6,688 nucleotides of DNA from Acidobacteriota bacterium (GCA_011523485.1 WTGR01000289.1:1-6688), one strand, 5' to 3'; shown: positions 1-6,150, numbered from the stretch's first letter. Numbers and translations: made by a program. The notes: generated by a model not told the origin, from the letters alone.

Positions 1-2
1 CG

Positions 3-1193
3 CGCCTGATCACCGGCGACGGCGGCACGATCGAGAGCGGCGCCATCGTGGTTCGGGACGGCGTCATCGAGGCGGTCGGAGCGCGTGACGAGGTCGCGGT
101 GCCGGAGGATGCCTCGACGGTGGATCTGAGCGGCAGGACGGTGACGCCCGGGCTGGTCAACGCCCACGGGCACGTCAACAACGTCATCGGACTCGAGGCC
201 GACCCCTCCTTCTACACCGAGGAGCACGTGGTGAACCAGCTCGCGCTGTACGCGCGCTACGGCGTGACCACGGTGGTCAGCCTCGGCGGCGACGGGCCCG
301 AGGCCGTCGACGTGCGCGACCGGGAGGGTCCCGACCTGAACCACGCGCGCATCCGGGTCGCCGGCCCGGTCATCGTTGCCGACACGCCGGCGCAGGCGGC
401 CGAGCGGGTGAACGCGGCGGCCGACATGAACGTCGACTTCATCAAGATCCGCGTCGACGACAACCTCGGCGCCACCGAGAAGATGACGCCCGAGGTCTAC
501 CAGGCGGTCATCGACACGGCGCACGCGCGTGGCCTGAAGCTCACCGCGCACATGTACTACCTCGACGACGCCAAGGCGCTGATGAACGCCGGGGCCGACT
601 TCCTCGCCCACAGCGTCCGCGACGTCGACGTCGACCAGGAGTTGATCGACCTGCTGACCGCCAGCGGCGTCTGCTATTGCCCGACGCTGATGCGCGAGGT
701 CTCGACCTACGTCTACGAGGAGCGGCCGGACTGGTTCGACGAGGAGTTCTTCCTGAGGGATGTCGACCCGGCGGTGATAGCTGCGCTCGAGGACCCGGAG
801 CGGCAGGAGAGAACCCGCAACAGCCGCAGCGCGCAGACCTACAAGGCGCAGCTCCCGACCGCGATGCGCAACGTCAAGGCGCTTCACGACGCCGGGGTGC
901 GGATTGCAATGGGCACCGACACGGGGCCGGCCGCCCGCTTCCAGGGCTATTTCGAGCACGGGGAGCTCGACCTGATGGTCGAATCCGGGCTGACGCCGAT
1001 GCAGGCAATCGTCGCCTCGACCCGCGACGCCGCGGCCTGCCTCGATCTGGAAGGGGTCGGTACGCTCGAGGCCGGCAACTTCGCCGACTTCGTCGTCTAC
1101 ACCGCGAACCCGGCCGAGGACATCCGCAACAGCCGCACGATCGAGTCGGTCTGGATCGCGGGCAACAAGGTGCCGGGGGTGGCGGAAGACTGA
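3..1193 (+). CDS. Metal-dependent amidohydrolase family protein, 5' end missing
   Basis: This is a metal-dependent hydrolase of the amidohydrolase superfamily, closest in style to imidazolonepropionase-like and Xaa-Pro-dipeptidase-like members that cleave C-N bonds in cyclic amides or small peptides. The frame is open to the left edge (LITGDGG... before the first GTG at 48), so the true start lies outside and any signal peptide cannot be judged. Numbering from the GTG at 48, visible motifs are the metal-binding HxH (H40, H42, in NAHGHV), K133 in FIKIRVDD as the likely bridging-lysine position, H168 in LTAHMYY, H188 in LAHSV, and the catalytic Asp D291 in MGTDTGP. The C-terminus has the usual strand-rich end (GTLEAGNFADFVVY...VWIAGNKV). 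About 396 residues are visible, against 420-450 for typical relatives. The substrate cannot be read from sequence. The DUF29 gene follows after 35 bases. Confidence 0.9.
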   Translation, partial: RLITGDGGTIESGAIVVRDGVIEAVGARDEVAVPEDASTVDLSGRTVTPGLVNAHGHVNNVIGLEADPSFYTEEHVVNQLALYARYGVTTVVSLGGDGPEAVDVRDREGPDLNHARIRVAGPVIVADTPAQAAERVNAAADMNVDFIKIRVDDNLGATEKMTPEVYQAVIDTAHARGLKLTAHMYYLDDAKALMNAGADFLAHSVRDVDVDQELIDLLTASGVCYCPTLMREVSTYVYEERPDWFDEEFFLRDVDPAVIAALEDPERQERTRNSRSAQTYKAQLPTAMRNVKALHDAGVRIAMGTDTGPAARFQGYFEHGELDLMVESGLTPMQAIVASTRDAAACLDLEGVGTLEAGNFADFVVYTANPAEDIRNSRTIESVWIAGNKVPGVAED

Positions 1194-1228
1194 CCCCGCG
1201 CCGCTGCGGACGACCCGCGGAGCCGACC

Positions 1229-1774
1229 ATGCCGCAGAGCGTTGCGAAACCGCCCGCCGTCGGCACGACGCCGCTGTACGACCGGGATTTCTACGCCTGG
1301 ACGCAGCAGCAGGCGGGTCTGCTGAAGGCCGGTCGACTTCACGATGTCGATCTGGAACACCTCATCGAGGAAGTCGAGGACATGGGCGGCGAGCAGAAGC
1401 GCGCGGTACGGTCGCACCTCCGCCTCTTGATCACGCATCTGCTGAAGCTGCATTGCTCGCCCGCCGAGGATCCGCGGCGGGGCTGGAAGGACGAGGTCTT
1501 GAATGCCCGTGCCGAGATCGAGGACCGCCTCGACGACAGTCCCAGCTTGAAGGCGCACGTCGACGAGTTGCTGGCCCGGGTCTGGCCGCGGGCACGCCGA
1601 CAGGCCGTCGTACAGATGGCGAACTACGGAGAGCATCCCGACGTTCCGGTCGACTGCCCCTTTACGCTGGCGCAGGTGCTCGACGAAGACTACTGGCCTG
1701 ATCGGGCAGACACCGCGAGCCGGTCTCGGCCACCCGGCTCGCGCATGGGGCGGCGGGTGAGGTTACGGGAGTAG
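1229..1774 (+). CDS. DUF29 family protein with an atypical C-terminal tail
   Basis: A 181-residue soluble protein of the DUF29 family, whose function is unknown. Family hallmarks are the N-terminal LYDRDFYAWTQQQAGLLKAG, then DLEHLIEEVEDMG, the helical LRLLITHLLKLH, and the DSPSLKAHVDELLARVWPRAR region, ending with the FTLAQVLDEDYWPD block that normally closes the domain. The ATG at 1229 is chosen because the family homology begins about 16 residues later and a GGAG (1219-1222) sits six bases upstream; the same frame is open much further left, but only as an alternate frame of the amidohydrolase gene. After WPD at about residue 159 comes an Arg/Ser-rich tail of some 22 residues that does not look like the family and overlaps a strong inverted repeat, suggesting loss of the original stop. 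It probably shares a transcript with the preceding gene (35-base gap). The family call is from remembered motifs. Confidence 0.85.
   Translation: MPQSVAKPPAVGTTPLYDRDFYAWTQQQAGLLKAGRLHDVDLEHLIEEVEDMGGEQKRAVRSHLRLLITHLLKLHCSPAEDPRRGWKDEVLNARAEIEDRLDDSPSLKAHVDELLARVWPRARRQAVVQMANYGEHPDVPVDCPFTLAQVLDEDYWPDRADTASRSRPPGSRMGRRVRLRE
1714..1743. other. Perfect 10-bp inverted repeat, terminator-like hairpin
   Basis: CGCGAGCCGG (1714-1723) and CCGGCTCGCG (1734-1743) are exact reverse complements around a 10-base loop. The stem is very GC-rich but has no T tract after it, so intrinsic termination is possible but unproven. It lies within the odd C-terminal tail of the DUF29 frame, a place where an end-of-gene structure would be expected if the original stop were near 1700. 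Confidence 0.5.
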
Positions 1775-1836
1775 ACGATGGAACGCGCGAGCCCACCGGC
1801 AGAATGGCCGTTCGAGACACGCCGCCCCGCCGTGTC

Positions 1837-1845
1837 TGGTACGCT
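1837..1845 (+). promoter_or_regulatory. Candidate extended -10 promoter for the rhomboid gene
   Basis: TGG followed by TACGCT (1840-1845) fits an extended -10 element (TG-N-TANNNT). There is no convincing -35 at normal spacing, which extended -10 promoters can lack. Transcription would start near 1851-1853, leaving almost no leader before the GTG at 1855. Confidence 0.4.
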
Positions 1846-1854
1846 GTAGAGACC

Positions 1855-2685
1855 GTGCGCCAAGCCGAAGGCTCCATCGTCTGCGCCGAGTGCGGCCGGC
1901 TCGTCGGCATCAACGAGGAACGCTGCCCGTACTGCGGCGCGTGGCGCCCCGGCCTCTTCGGGTGGGCCCCGTTCCTGCGCTCGCTGGTCGGCGCCCGGCT
2001 CGATCTGATCGTCCTCATCACCGGCGCCTGCCTGACGCTCTACGTCCTCGCGCTTCTGCTGCAGCCGGAAGCGATCTTCGCGTCAACGGGGTTTCTCTCG
2101 ATTCTCTCGCCCGGGGGCCGCGCCCTCTACCAGCTCGGCATGACCGGCGGCGTCGCGTGGGAGCTCGGCTGGTGGTGGACGCTGCTGACCGCCACCTACC
2201 TGCACGGCGGCCTGCTGCACATCGCCTTCAACGTGATGTGGATCCGCAACCTCGGGCCGGCGGCGGCCGAGGTCTACGGCCCCGCCCGGACGTTCGTGCT
2301 GTTCAACGTCGCCGCCGCCACGGGGTTCCTGCTGTCGAACGAGATGTCCGGCGCGCCGACGATAGGCGCCTCGGGAGCCATCTTCGGGCTGCTCGCGGCG
2401 CTGATCGTCTACGGTCGCAAGCGGGGCAGCTCGGTGATGACGCAACAGCTCTGGCAGTGGGCCATCATCCTCGGCATCTTCGGCTTCATCGTGCCGAGCG
2501 TGAACAACTGGGCGCACGGCGGCGGCTTCGCCGGCGGCTGGATCGCGGCGCACCTGATGGGGTTCAGCGACGAGCACCGGGAGAGCACGCGGGTCCTGCT
2601 GGCGGCGCTCGCCCTGATTGCCGTCACCGCGGTGGGAATCGGGCTGTCGTTCTACAACGTGACGGGCATTCTGCTCGCAGAATAA
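1855..2685 (+). CDS. Rhomboid-family intramembrane serine protease with N-terminal zinc ribbon
   Basis: An inner-membrane serine protease that cuts transmembrane segments of other proteins; the substrates are unknown. Numbered from GTG 1855 (276 residues), it starts with a zinc ribbon (C10-x2-C13...C24-x2-C27), followed by six hydrophobic segments beginning near residue 45. The rhomboid active site is complete: H122 and N126 in the LLHIAFN motif of helix 2, nucleophile S173 in GASGAIFGL, and H221 in NNWAHGGGFAGG. I prefer GTG 1855 to the ATG at 1804 because the extra 17 residues (MAVRDTPPRR...) look unlike protein of this family, have no Shine-Dalgarno, and would span the -10-like box at 1840; MRQxxGSIVC is also the form I recall for related zinc-ribbon rhomboids. 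The ATG at 1804 remains possible. The gene converges on pcnB with 52 bases between the stops. The family call is secure; the start is moderately secure. Confidence 0.92.
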   Translation: MRQAEGSIVCAECGRLVGINEERCPYCGAWRPGLFGWAPFLRSLVGARLDLIVLITGACLTLYVLALLLQPEAIFASTGFLSILSPGGRALYQLGMTGGVAWELGWWWTLLTATYLHGGLLHIAFNVMWIRNLGPAAAEVYGPARTFVLFNVAAATGFLLSNEMSGAPTIGASGAIFGLLAALIVYGRKRGSSVMTQQLWQWAIILGIFGFIVPSVNNWAHGGGFAGGWIAAHLMGFSDEHRESTRVLLAALALIAVTAVGIGLSFYNVTGILLAE

Positions 2686-2708
2686 GTGGCCCGGGCCTGA
2701 AGGCGGCA

Positions 2709-2725
2709 GGAGCTGCTGCGGCTCC
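2709..2725. terminator. Possible bidirectional hairpin between convergent genes
   Basis: GGAGC (2709-2713) and GCTCC (2721-2725) form a stem that can extend inward by a T-G wobble and a G-C pair to close on a CTG triloop. It sits in the 52-base gap between the stops of the rhomboid gene and pcnB. No T tract follows on either strand, so the call rests on position and stem only. A 10-base palindrome GGCCCGGGCC at 2688-2697 lies next to it. Confidence 0.35.
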
Positions 2726-2737
2726 CATGGAGATCCT

Positions 2738-4015
2738 TCACTCCGGCATCGGCGCGCGGCGGGAACGGCGGCGGCGCCCCCGTCGCCGCCGTCGGCGCGG
2801 CGCCCGCACGCCGTGGGAGACGAGATCCCGCCAGCGCGCGAGCGCCTCGGGATCCTCTCCGTGGATCTCCAGCCACGTCAGCGCGTCGGGCAGGCTGGCG
2901 CGGGCGAGGATGCCCCGAATCCGGCGCGGGGGCAGACCGGGATCCTTCATCAGCGGCTGCAGCGACAGCACCTGCCGCAGGTGCTCGACGTCGCGCCGCG
3001 CGATCGGCAGGTCGCCGAGAGAGACGCGCAACGGAGTGCCGCCCGGATCGCGCCGGCGCGGCGTCAGGTCGATCTCCTGGACCGGCGCCACCAGGCTGCC
3101 CAGCAGAATCGCGTTCGAGAGTGCATCGGGCGCCGCGTCGAACCGCGCCCGGTAGGCGTCGAGCGCCTCCAGCGAACGCCACAACGCGGCCGACCGCGGG
3201 CGGTTGACCTCCGGGGCGATGTGGCGCAGCAGCCCGGTCCGCGACAGCCGCTTGAAGATGCGGGCGGCGACGCCGCTGCGCAGGAGCTTGTACATCTCCT
3301 CGACCAGCCGCGCGGGCGACGCGTTCCTTATCTCCGCGCGCTGCCGGGCGATGCCCTCCCGGACCGGCCCGTGGAGCCGGAAGTCGAGCCGTGCGGCGAA
3401 CGCGACGGCCCGCAGCATCCGGACCGGATCCTCGACGAAGCGCTCGTCCGGATCGCCGATGCAGCGGATGAGCCGGCGGCGAAGATCCGCCATCCCGCCG
3501 ACGTAGTCGATGACCGCGAACGTATCGATGTCGTAGAAGAGCCCGTTGATCGTGAAGTCGCGGCGGAAGGCATCCTCCTCGGGGGTCCCGAAGGTGTTGT
3601 CGCGCCGTATCGGCGGTCGCGCGCGCCGGCCGCCGCGCGTGACGGAGGACGGCGCGTCCGGCTCCGGCTCGCGAACCGCGGCGGCGCGGGCGGGCGCCGC
3701 GTCCGGCGGCACCTGGCGGCGGAACGTCGCGACCTCGATCGTCTTGTTCCCGAACTTGACGTGCGCCAGCCGGAAGCGCCGGCCGATGATCCAGCAGTTC
3801 CGGAAGATGCGCTTGACCTCGTGCGGATGGGCCGACGTGCCGATGTCGAAGTCCTTCGGACGCCGGTCGAGCAGCAGATCGCGCACCCCGCCGCCCACCA
3901 GGTAGGCGGTGTGGTTGAACTTCCGCAGGCGGTACAGGACCTTCAGCGCGTCGGGATCGATCCGCTGCCGCGAGATCGCGTGGTCGGCGCGGGAGATGAC
4001 GGTCGGAGCGACCAC
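2738..4015 (-). CDS. pcnB: Poly(A) polymerase I (polynucleotide adenylyltransferase)
   Basis: A cytoplasmic class II nucleotidyltransferase that adds 3' adenosine tails to RNA, marking transcripts for decay. Numbered from GTG 4015 (425 residues): the family N-terminus ISRADHAISRQ, the nucleotidyltransferase signature LVGGGVRDLLL (about 39-49), the metal-binding pair D55 and D57 in KDFDIGT, the GRRFRLAHV motif (78-86) reported to separate bacterial poly(A) polymerases from CCA-adding enzymes, IEVATFR with E94, RRDFTIN (151-157), and EDPVRMLRAVAFAARL in the RNA-binding half. The last 22 residues contain 13 arginines, like the basic tail of the E. coli enzyme. A low-complexity Pro/Ala/Arg insert of about 40 residues precedes RDNTFG. 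Start choice: the frame stays open to an ATG at 4249, but those 78 residues are non-conserved and lie upstream of a TACAAT box, so GTG 4015 is the first start with family-like sequence after it. A GAGG lies 11 bases upstream. Confidence 0.92.
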   Translation of the reverse strand: MVAPTVISRADHAISRQRIDPDALKVLYRLRKFNHTAYLVGGGVRDLLLDRRPKDFDIGTSAHPHEVKRIFRNCWIIGRRFRLAHVKFGNKTIEVATFRRQVPPDAAPARAAAVREPEPDAPSSVTRGGRRARPPIRRDNTFGTPEEDAFRRDFTINGLFYDIDTFAVIDYVGGMADLRRRLIRCIGDPDERFVEDPVRMLRAVAFAARLDFRLHGPVREGIARQRAEIRNASPARLVEEMYKLLRSGVAARIFKRLSRTGLLRHIAPEVNRPRSAALWRSLEALDAYRARFDAAPDALSNAILLGSLVAPVQEIDLTPRRRDPGGTPLRVSLGDLPIARRDVEHLRQVLSLQPLMKDPGLPPRRIRGILARASLPDALTWLEIHGEDPEALARWRDLVSHGVRAPRRRRRRGRRRRSRRAPMPE

Positions 4016-4080
4016 TACTTCCGTCGCCTCGACGCAACGTCCTCCGGCGACCCGAATCGACCGACGCGCGGGCGGGACAT
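4015..4080 (-). CDS. Possible 21-codon leader frame overlapping the pcnB start
   Basis: On the minus strand an ATG at 4080 opens a short frame that begins MSRPRVGRF and ends VASRRRK, with its TAG at 4017-4015 sharing one base with the pcnB GTG (TAGTG). It lies just downstream of the TACAAT box, with a weak GGTGG before the ATG. It may be a translated leader that couples to pcnB, or the true pcnB N-terminus separated from the rest by a one-base length error or mutation. It has no recognisable domain. Confidence 0.3.
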   Translation of the reverse strand: MSRPRVGRFGSPEDVASRRRK

Positions 4081-4092
4081 GAGACCACCGGC

Positions 4093-4098
4093 ATTGTA
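4093..4098 (-). promoter_or_regulatory. Candidate -10 box for pcnB
   Basis: Read on the minus strand, 4098-4093 is TACAAT, one base from the sigma-70 consensus TATAAT in an otherwise very GC-rich stretch. The -35 region at 17-base spacing is weak. The predicted transcript would start near 4086, just before the ATG at 4080 and about 70 bases before GTG 4015, which argues against a pcnB start at 4249. Confidence 0.45.
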
Positions 4099-4129
4099 GC
4101 GGCTGGGAGCCCGTGGTGCAGCCGTGCCG

Positions 4130-4151
4130 CTGCTGCGCCACTGCTGCGCCA
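4130..4151. repeat. Exact tandem duplication of an 11-mer
   Basis: CTGCTGCGCCA occurs twice back to back (4130-4140 and 4141-4151) in the intergenic region between pcnB and the decarboxylase. No third copy is visible beside it. It may be a slippage product; no function is evident. Confidence 0.8.
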
Positions 4152-4254
4152 GCGCCCCGAACGCCGCGCCGGCTCGGCGTCTCGGCCCATCCCCGCCGCT
4201 CCACGACCCTGCGTGGCGGAACACCGCTGCGCTGCGTTCTGCGGCGCAAGCTCG

Positions 4255-4260
4255 TAGAAT
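4255..4260 (+). promoter_or_regulatory. Candidate -10 box for the decarboxylase gene
   Basis: TAGAAT resembles the -10 consensus and lies 28 bases before the GTG at 4288, in GC-rich surroundings where such a hexamer stands out. The -35 at 17-base spacing (around 4232-4237, CTGCGT) is poor. The predicted start of transcription is around 4266-4268, giving a leader of about 20 bases. Confidence 0.4.
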
Positions 4261-4267
4261 GAAGGAA

Positions 4268-4280
4268 GGCTGATTCAGCC
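4268..4280 (+). promoter_or_regulatory. Palindrome at the predicted 5' end of the decarboxylase mRNA
   Basis: GGCTGA and TCAGCC flank a single T, giving a perfect 13-base odd palindrome. In RNA it can form a five-pair stem with an AUU loop at the very start of the predicted transcript, eight bases before the GTG. As DNA it could be an operator just after the -10 box. Either role is inference. Confidence 0.35.
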
Positions 4281-4287
4281 GTACGGC

Positions 4288-5940
4288 GTGACCGAACGAC
4301 CCTACCACGCGCGACTGGCCCGGATGCGGGACGCCTTCCCGGCGCCCGTCTCGGACCGGATGCACGACGCCTACTTCGTCTTCTCCATACTCCGGGCGCT
4401 CGATGCGGTCGACGACCTCAAGTCCGAGGTCCCGCTCCTCGGCCGGCCGCGCGCGCTGGACTACGCGGCGGCGGAGCAGGCCGTGCTCGGCGAGGAGGGA
4501 CGCAGCGTCGAGGAGGTGGCGCACCTGCTGGTCGGCCAGCTCGAGGGCATGCCCATCTGGGGGCATCCGCGAACGCAGATCAACGTCGTTCCCCCGCCGT
4601 CGATCCCGAGCGTGATCGGATCGCTGCTGCCGGCCATCTACAACCCGAACCTGGTCTCCGACGACACGTCGTACGGCCTCATGCTGACCGAGGCGGCGGC
4701 CACCGCGATGGTGTCCCGGCTCGTCGGCTACGACGCGGCGCGGGCCGCCGGCGTCTTCACCTTCGGCGGCACCGGGACGGTGCTCTACGGCGCGAAGCTG
4801 GGCATCGAGAAGGCCTTTCCCGACGCGATGGACAACGGCGTGCCCGCCGGCGGCGTGATCCTCGCGTCGTCCCAGAGCCACTACTGCCGGCTGAACGTCG
4901 CCGGCTGGCTCGGTCTCGGCGAGAAGAGCGTCGTCGAGGTGCCGACCCACCTGCAGAACGACATCCGCATCGACCGGCTGGAGGCCGCCGCCCGCGAGGC
5001 GCTCGACCAGGGCCGGCGCATCGTCGCCCTGGTGGCGACGATGGGCACGACCGATGCGTTCGGCATCGACGACCTCGAGGCCATCGCCGACCTGCGCGAC
5101 CGGCTGGTCGAGGACTACGGTCTCGGCTACACGCCGCACGTGCACGCCGACGCGGTCATCGGCTGGGCGTGGTCCGTGTTCAACGACTACGACTTCGAGC
5201 AGAATCCGCTCGGCTTCCGCCCCCGCACGGTGCGGGCGCTCGCCGCGGCGCGGAGGCGCATCTCGAAGCTGCACCGGGCCGACTCGATCGGCATCGACTT
5301 CCACAAGACCGGCTTCACGCCGTACGTCTCCAGCCTGTTTCTCGCCCGCGACCGGGCCGACATGCAGCTCCTCGTCCGCGGCCGGGAGCAGATGCCCTAC
5401 CTGTTCCAGAGCGGCGAGCGCCACCCCGGGGTGTTCACGCTGGAGACGTCGCGGGGCGGTTCCGGCGTGCTCGCCGCGTACGCCAACCTGCAACTCTTCG
5501 GGCAGGTCGGCCTCCGCGTCCTCCTCGGCCATCTGGTCGAGATGGCCGAAGCCCTGCGCGAGCACCTCGAAGGGCACGACTCGACCACCGTGCTCAACGA
5601 CGACGGCGTCGGCACGGTGACCGTCTTCCGGGTCTACCCGGACGGCGTGGACACGTGGACCGTAAAGGATCGCGAGCGCACCGACCCCGCCGCGCGCGAG
5701 GAGCTGCTGCGGCACAACGACTACAACCGGCGGCTGTTCCGGTATCTCTACGATCGGGCGATGCGCGGCGAGGGCGTGCACATCTCGATGACCGACTGCT
5801 ACCGGGAGACCGACTACGGCGAGCCGATGGTGGGCCTGAAGAGCTTCATCCTCTCCCCGTTCATCGACGAGAAGGACGTCGAGCAGCTCGTCCGGGACAT
5901 CCTCGACGCGCGGCGGGCGATTCGGGGAGAGGAGTCCTGA
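4288..5940 (+). CDS. Group II PLP-dependent amino acid decarboxylase, divergent subtype
   Basis: A soluble fold-type I PLP enzyme of the group II decarboxylase family (relatives act on glutamate, aspartate, tyrosine/DOPA, diaminobutyrate), expected to release CO2 from an amino acid; the substrate cannot be assigned here. In 550 residues it shows the phosphate-binding loop FGGTGT (G160-T164), the ring-stacking His H198 in SQSHYC, the PLP-nitrogen Asp D288 in HVHADAVIG, and the Schiff-base lysine K340 in DFHKTGFTPY. D288 and K340 are 52 residues apart, against 32-33 in E. coli glutamate decarboxylase and human DOPA decarboxylase, so about 20 residues are inserted beside the active site. The Asp is followed by AVIGWAW rather than the common AA-x-GG. 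Start: a TAG at 4255 closes the frame upstream; GTG 4288 is the only standard start before the conserved sequence, though no good Shine-Dalgarno is adjacent (AGGAAGG at 4263-4269 is 18 bases away). Neighbours give no substrate clue. Confidence 0.88.
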   Translation: MTERPYHARLARMRDAFPAPVSDRMHDAYFVFSILRALDAVDDLKSEVPLLGRPRALDYAAAEQAVLGEEGRSVEEVAHLLVGQLEGMPIWGHPRTQINVVPPPSIPSVIGSLLPAIYNPNLVSDDTSYGLMLTEAAATAMVSRLVGYDAARAAGVFTFGGTGTVLYGAKLGIEKAFPDAMDNGVPAGGVILASSQSHYCRLNVAGWLGLGEKSVVEVPTHLQNDIRIDRLEAAAREALDQGRRIVALVATMGTTDAFGIDDLEAIADLRDRLVEDYGLGYTPHVHADAVIGWAWSVFNDYDFEQNPLGFRPRTVRALAAARRRISKLHRADSIGIDFHKTGFTPYVSSLFLARDRADMQLLVRGREQMPYLFQSGERHPGVFTLETSRGGSGVLAAYANLQLFGQVGLRVLLGHLVEMAEALREHLEGHDSTTVLNDDGVGTVTVFRVYPDGVDTWTVKDRERTDPAAREELLRHNDYNRRLFRYLYDRAMRGEGVHISMTDCYRETDYGEPMVGLKSFILSPFIDEKDVEQLVRDILDARRAIRGEES

Positions 5941-6026
5941 CGACGACGTCTCGCGTTCTGCGCACGCGGCGTTTCCGGCATGCTCCCCCGTGCACCGGCG
6001 CGGGCGGGCACACACAGCGACGCGGT

Positions 6027-6042
6027 TTCGTGTCTGCACGAA
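6027..6042. promoter_or_regulatory. Perfect 6-4-6 dyad upstream of the receptor promoter
   Basis: TTCGTG (6027-6032) and CACGAA (6037-6042) are exact reverse complements around TCTG. The centre lies about 42 bases upstream of the start predicted from the TACAAT box at 6065, a position typical of activator sites that overlap the -35 region; the -35 there is weak, which would fit an activated promoter. It could also be a small hairpin at the end of the decarboxylase transcript, but there is no T tract. Confidence 0.4.
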
Positions 6043-6064
6043 TACAAGAGATCAAGAACGCGCG

Positions 6065-6070
6065 TACAAT
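6065..6070 (+). promoter_or_regulatory. Candidate -10 box for the TonB-dependent receptor gene
   Basis: TACAAT, one mismatch from the -10 consensus, lies 81 bases before the receptor ATG. The -35 position at 17-base spacing reads ATACAA, a poor match. Transcription would begin near 6076, giving a leader of about 75 bases that contains inverted repeats before the ribosome binding site. Confidence 0.45.
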
Positions 6071-6117
6071 GCACCTGAGGCTCGTCCTCGCCGGCGCGGC
6101 ATCTCCGAGCCGGGGCA

Positions 6118-6142
6118 ACGTGTCCGGGGCCCCCGCCCACGT
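6118..6142 (+). promoter_or_regulatory. Leader inverted repeat next to the receptor ribosome binding site
   Basis: ACGTG (6118-6122) can pair with CACGT (6138-6142), enclosing a G-run/C-run segment that can also pair with a preceding CCGGGGC (6110-6116), itself directly repeated at 6124-6130. The 3' arm ends directly before the GGGAG Shine-Dalgarno at 6143-6147. A structure here could affect ribosome access; in such GC-rich DNA it may be chance. Confidence 0.25.
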
Positions 6143-6150
6143 GGGAGCGA

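Noticed and set aside
616..642. GACGTC-type repeat within the amidohydrolase gene
   Set aside because: It simply encodes the DVDVD stretch in an intact reading frame and does not extend further.
1778..1849. A 23-codon frame starting at ATG 1778 upstream of the rhomboid gene
   Set aside because: It has no Shine-Dalgarno, spans the predicted -10 box, and gives an uninformative peptide.
2688..2697. Palindrome GGCCCGGGCC as an operator or terminator
   Set aside because: A 10-base GC palindrome is common by chance at this base composition and has no loop or T tract.
1890..3155. A 421-codon plus-strand frame crossing the rhomboid and pcnB ends
   Set aside because: It is out of frame with the rhomboid gene and spans a convergent gene junction; its composition is almost all Arg, Ala, Pro and Gly.
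2813..4099. A 428-codon plus-strand frame opposite pcnB
   Set aside because: The frame lies fully antisense to pcnB, whose motifs are unambiguous; the product is Arg/Pro-rich and resembles no protein family.
4016..4249. N-terminal extension of PcnB to an ATG at 4249
   Set aside because: The 78 residues are Arg-rich and non-conserved, a TACAAT box lies inside them, and the full-length product would exceed the usual family size.
4015..6039. A 674-codon open frame on the minus strand opposite the decarboxylase
   Set aside because: It is the complement of a clearly real gene with intact PLP motifs. The translation is dominated by Arg, Gly, Ala, Val and His-rich runs with no domain, which is typical of antisense frames in GC-rich DNA.
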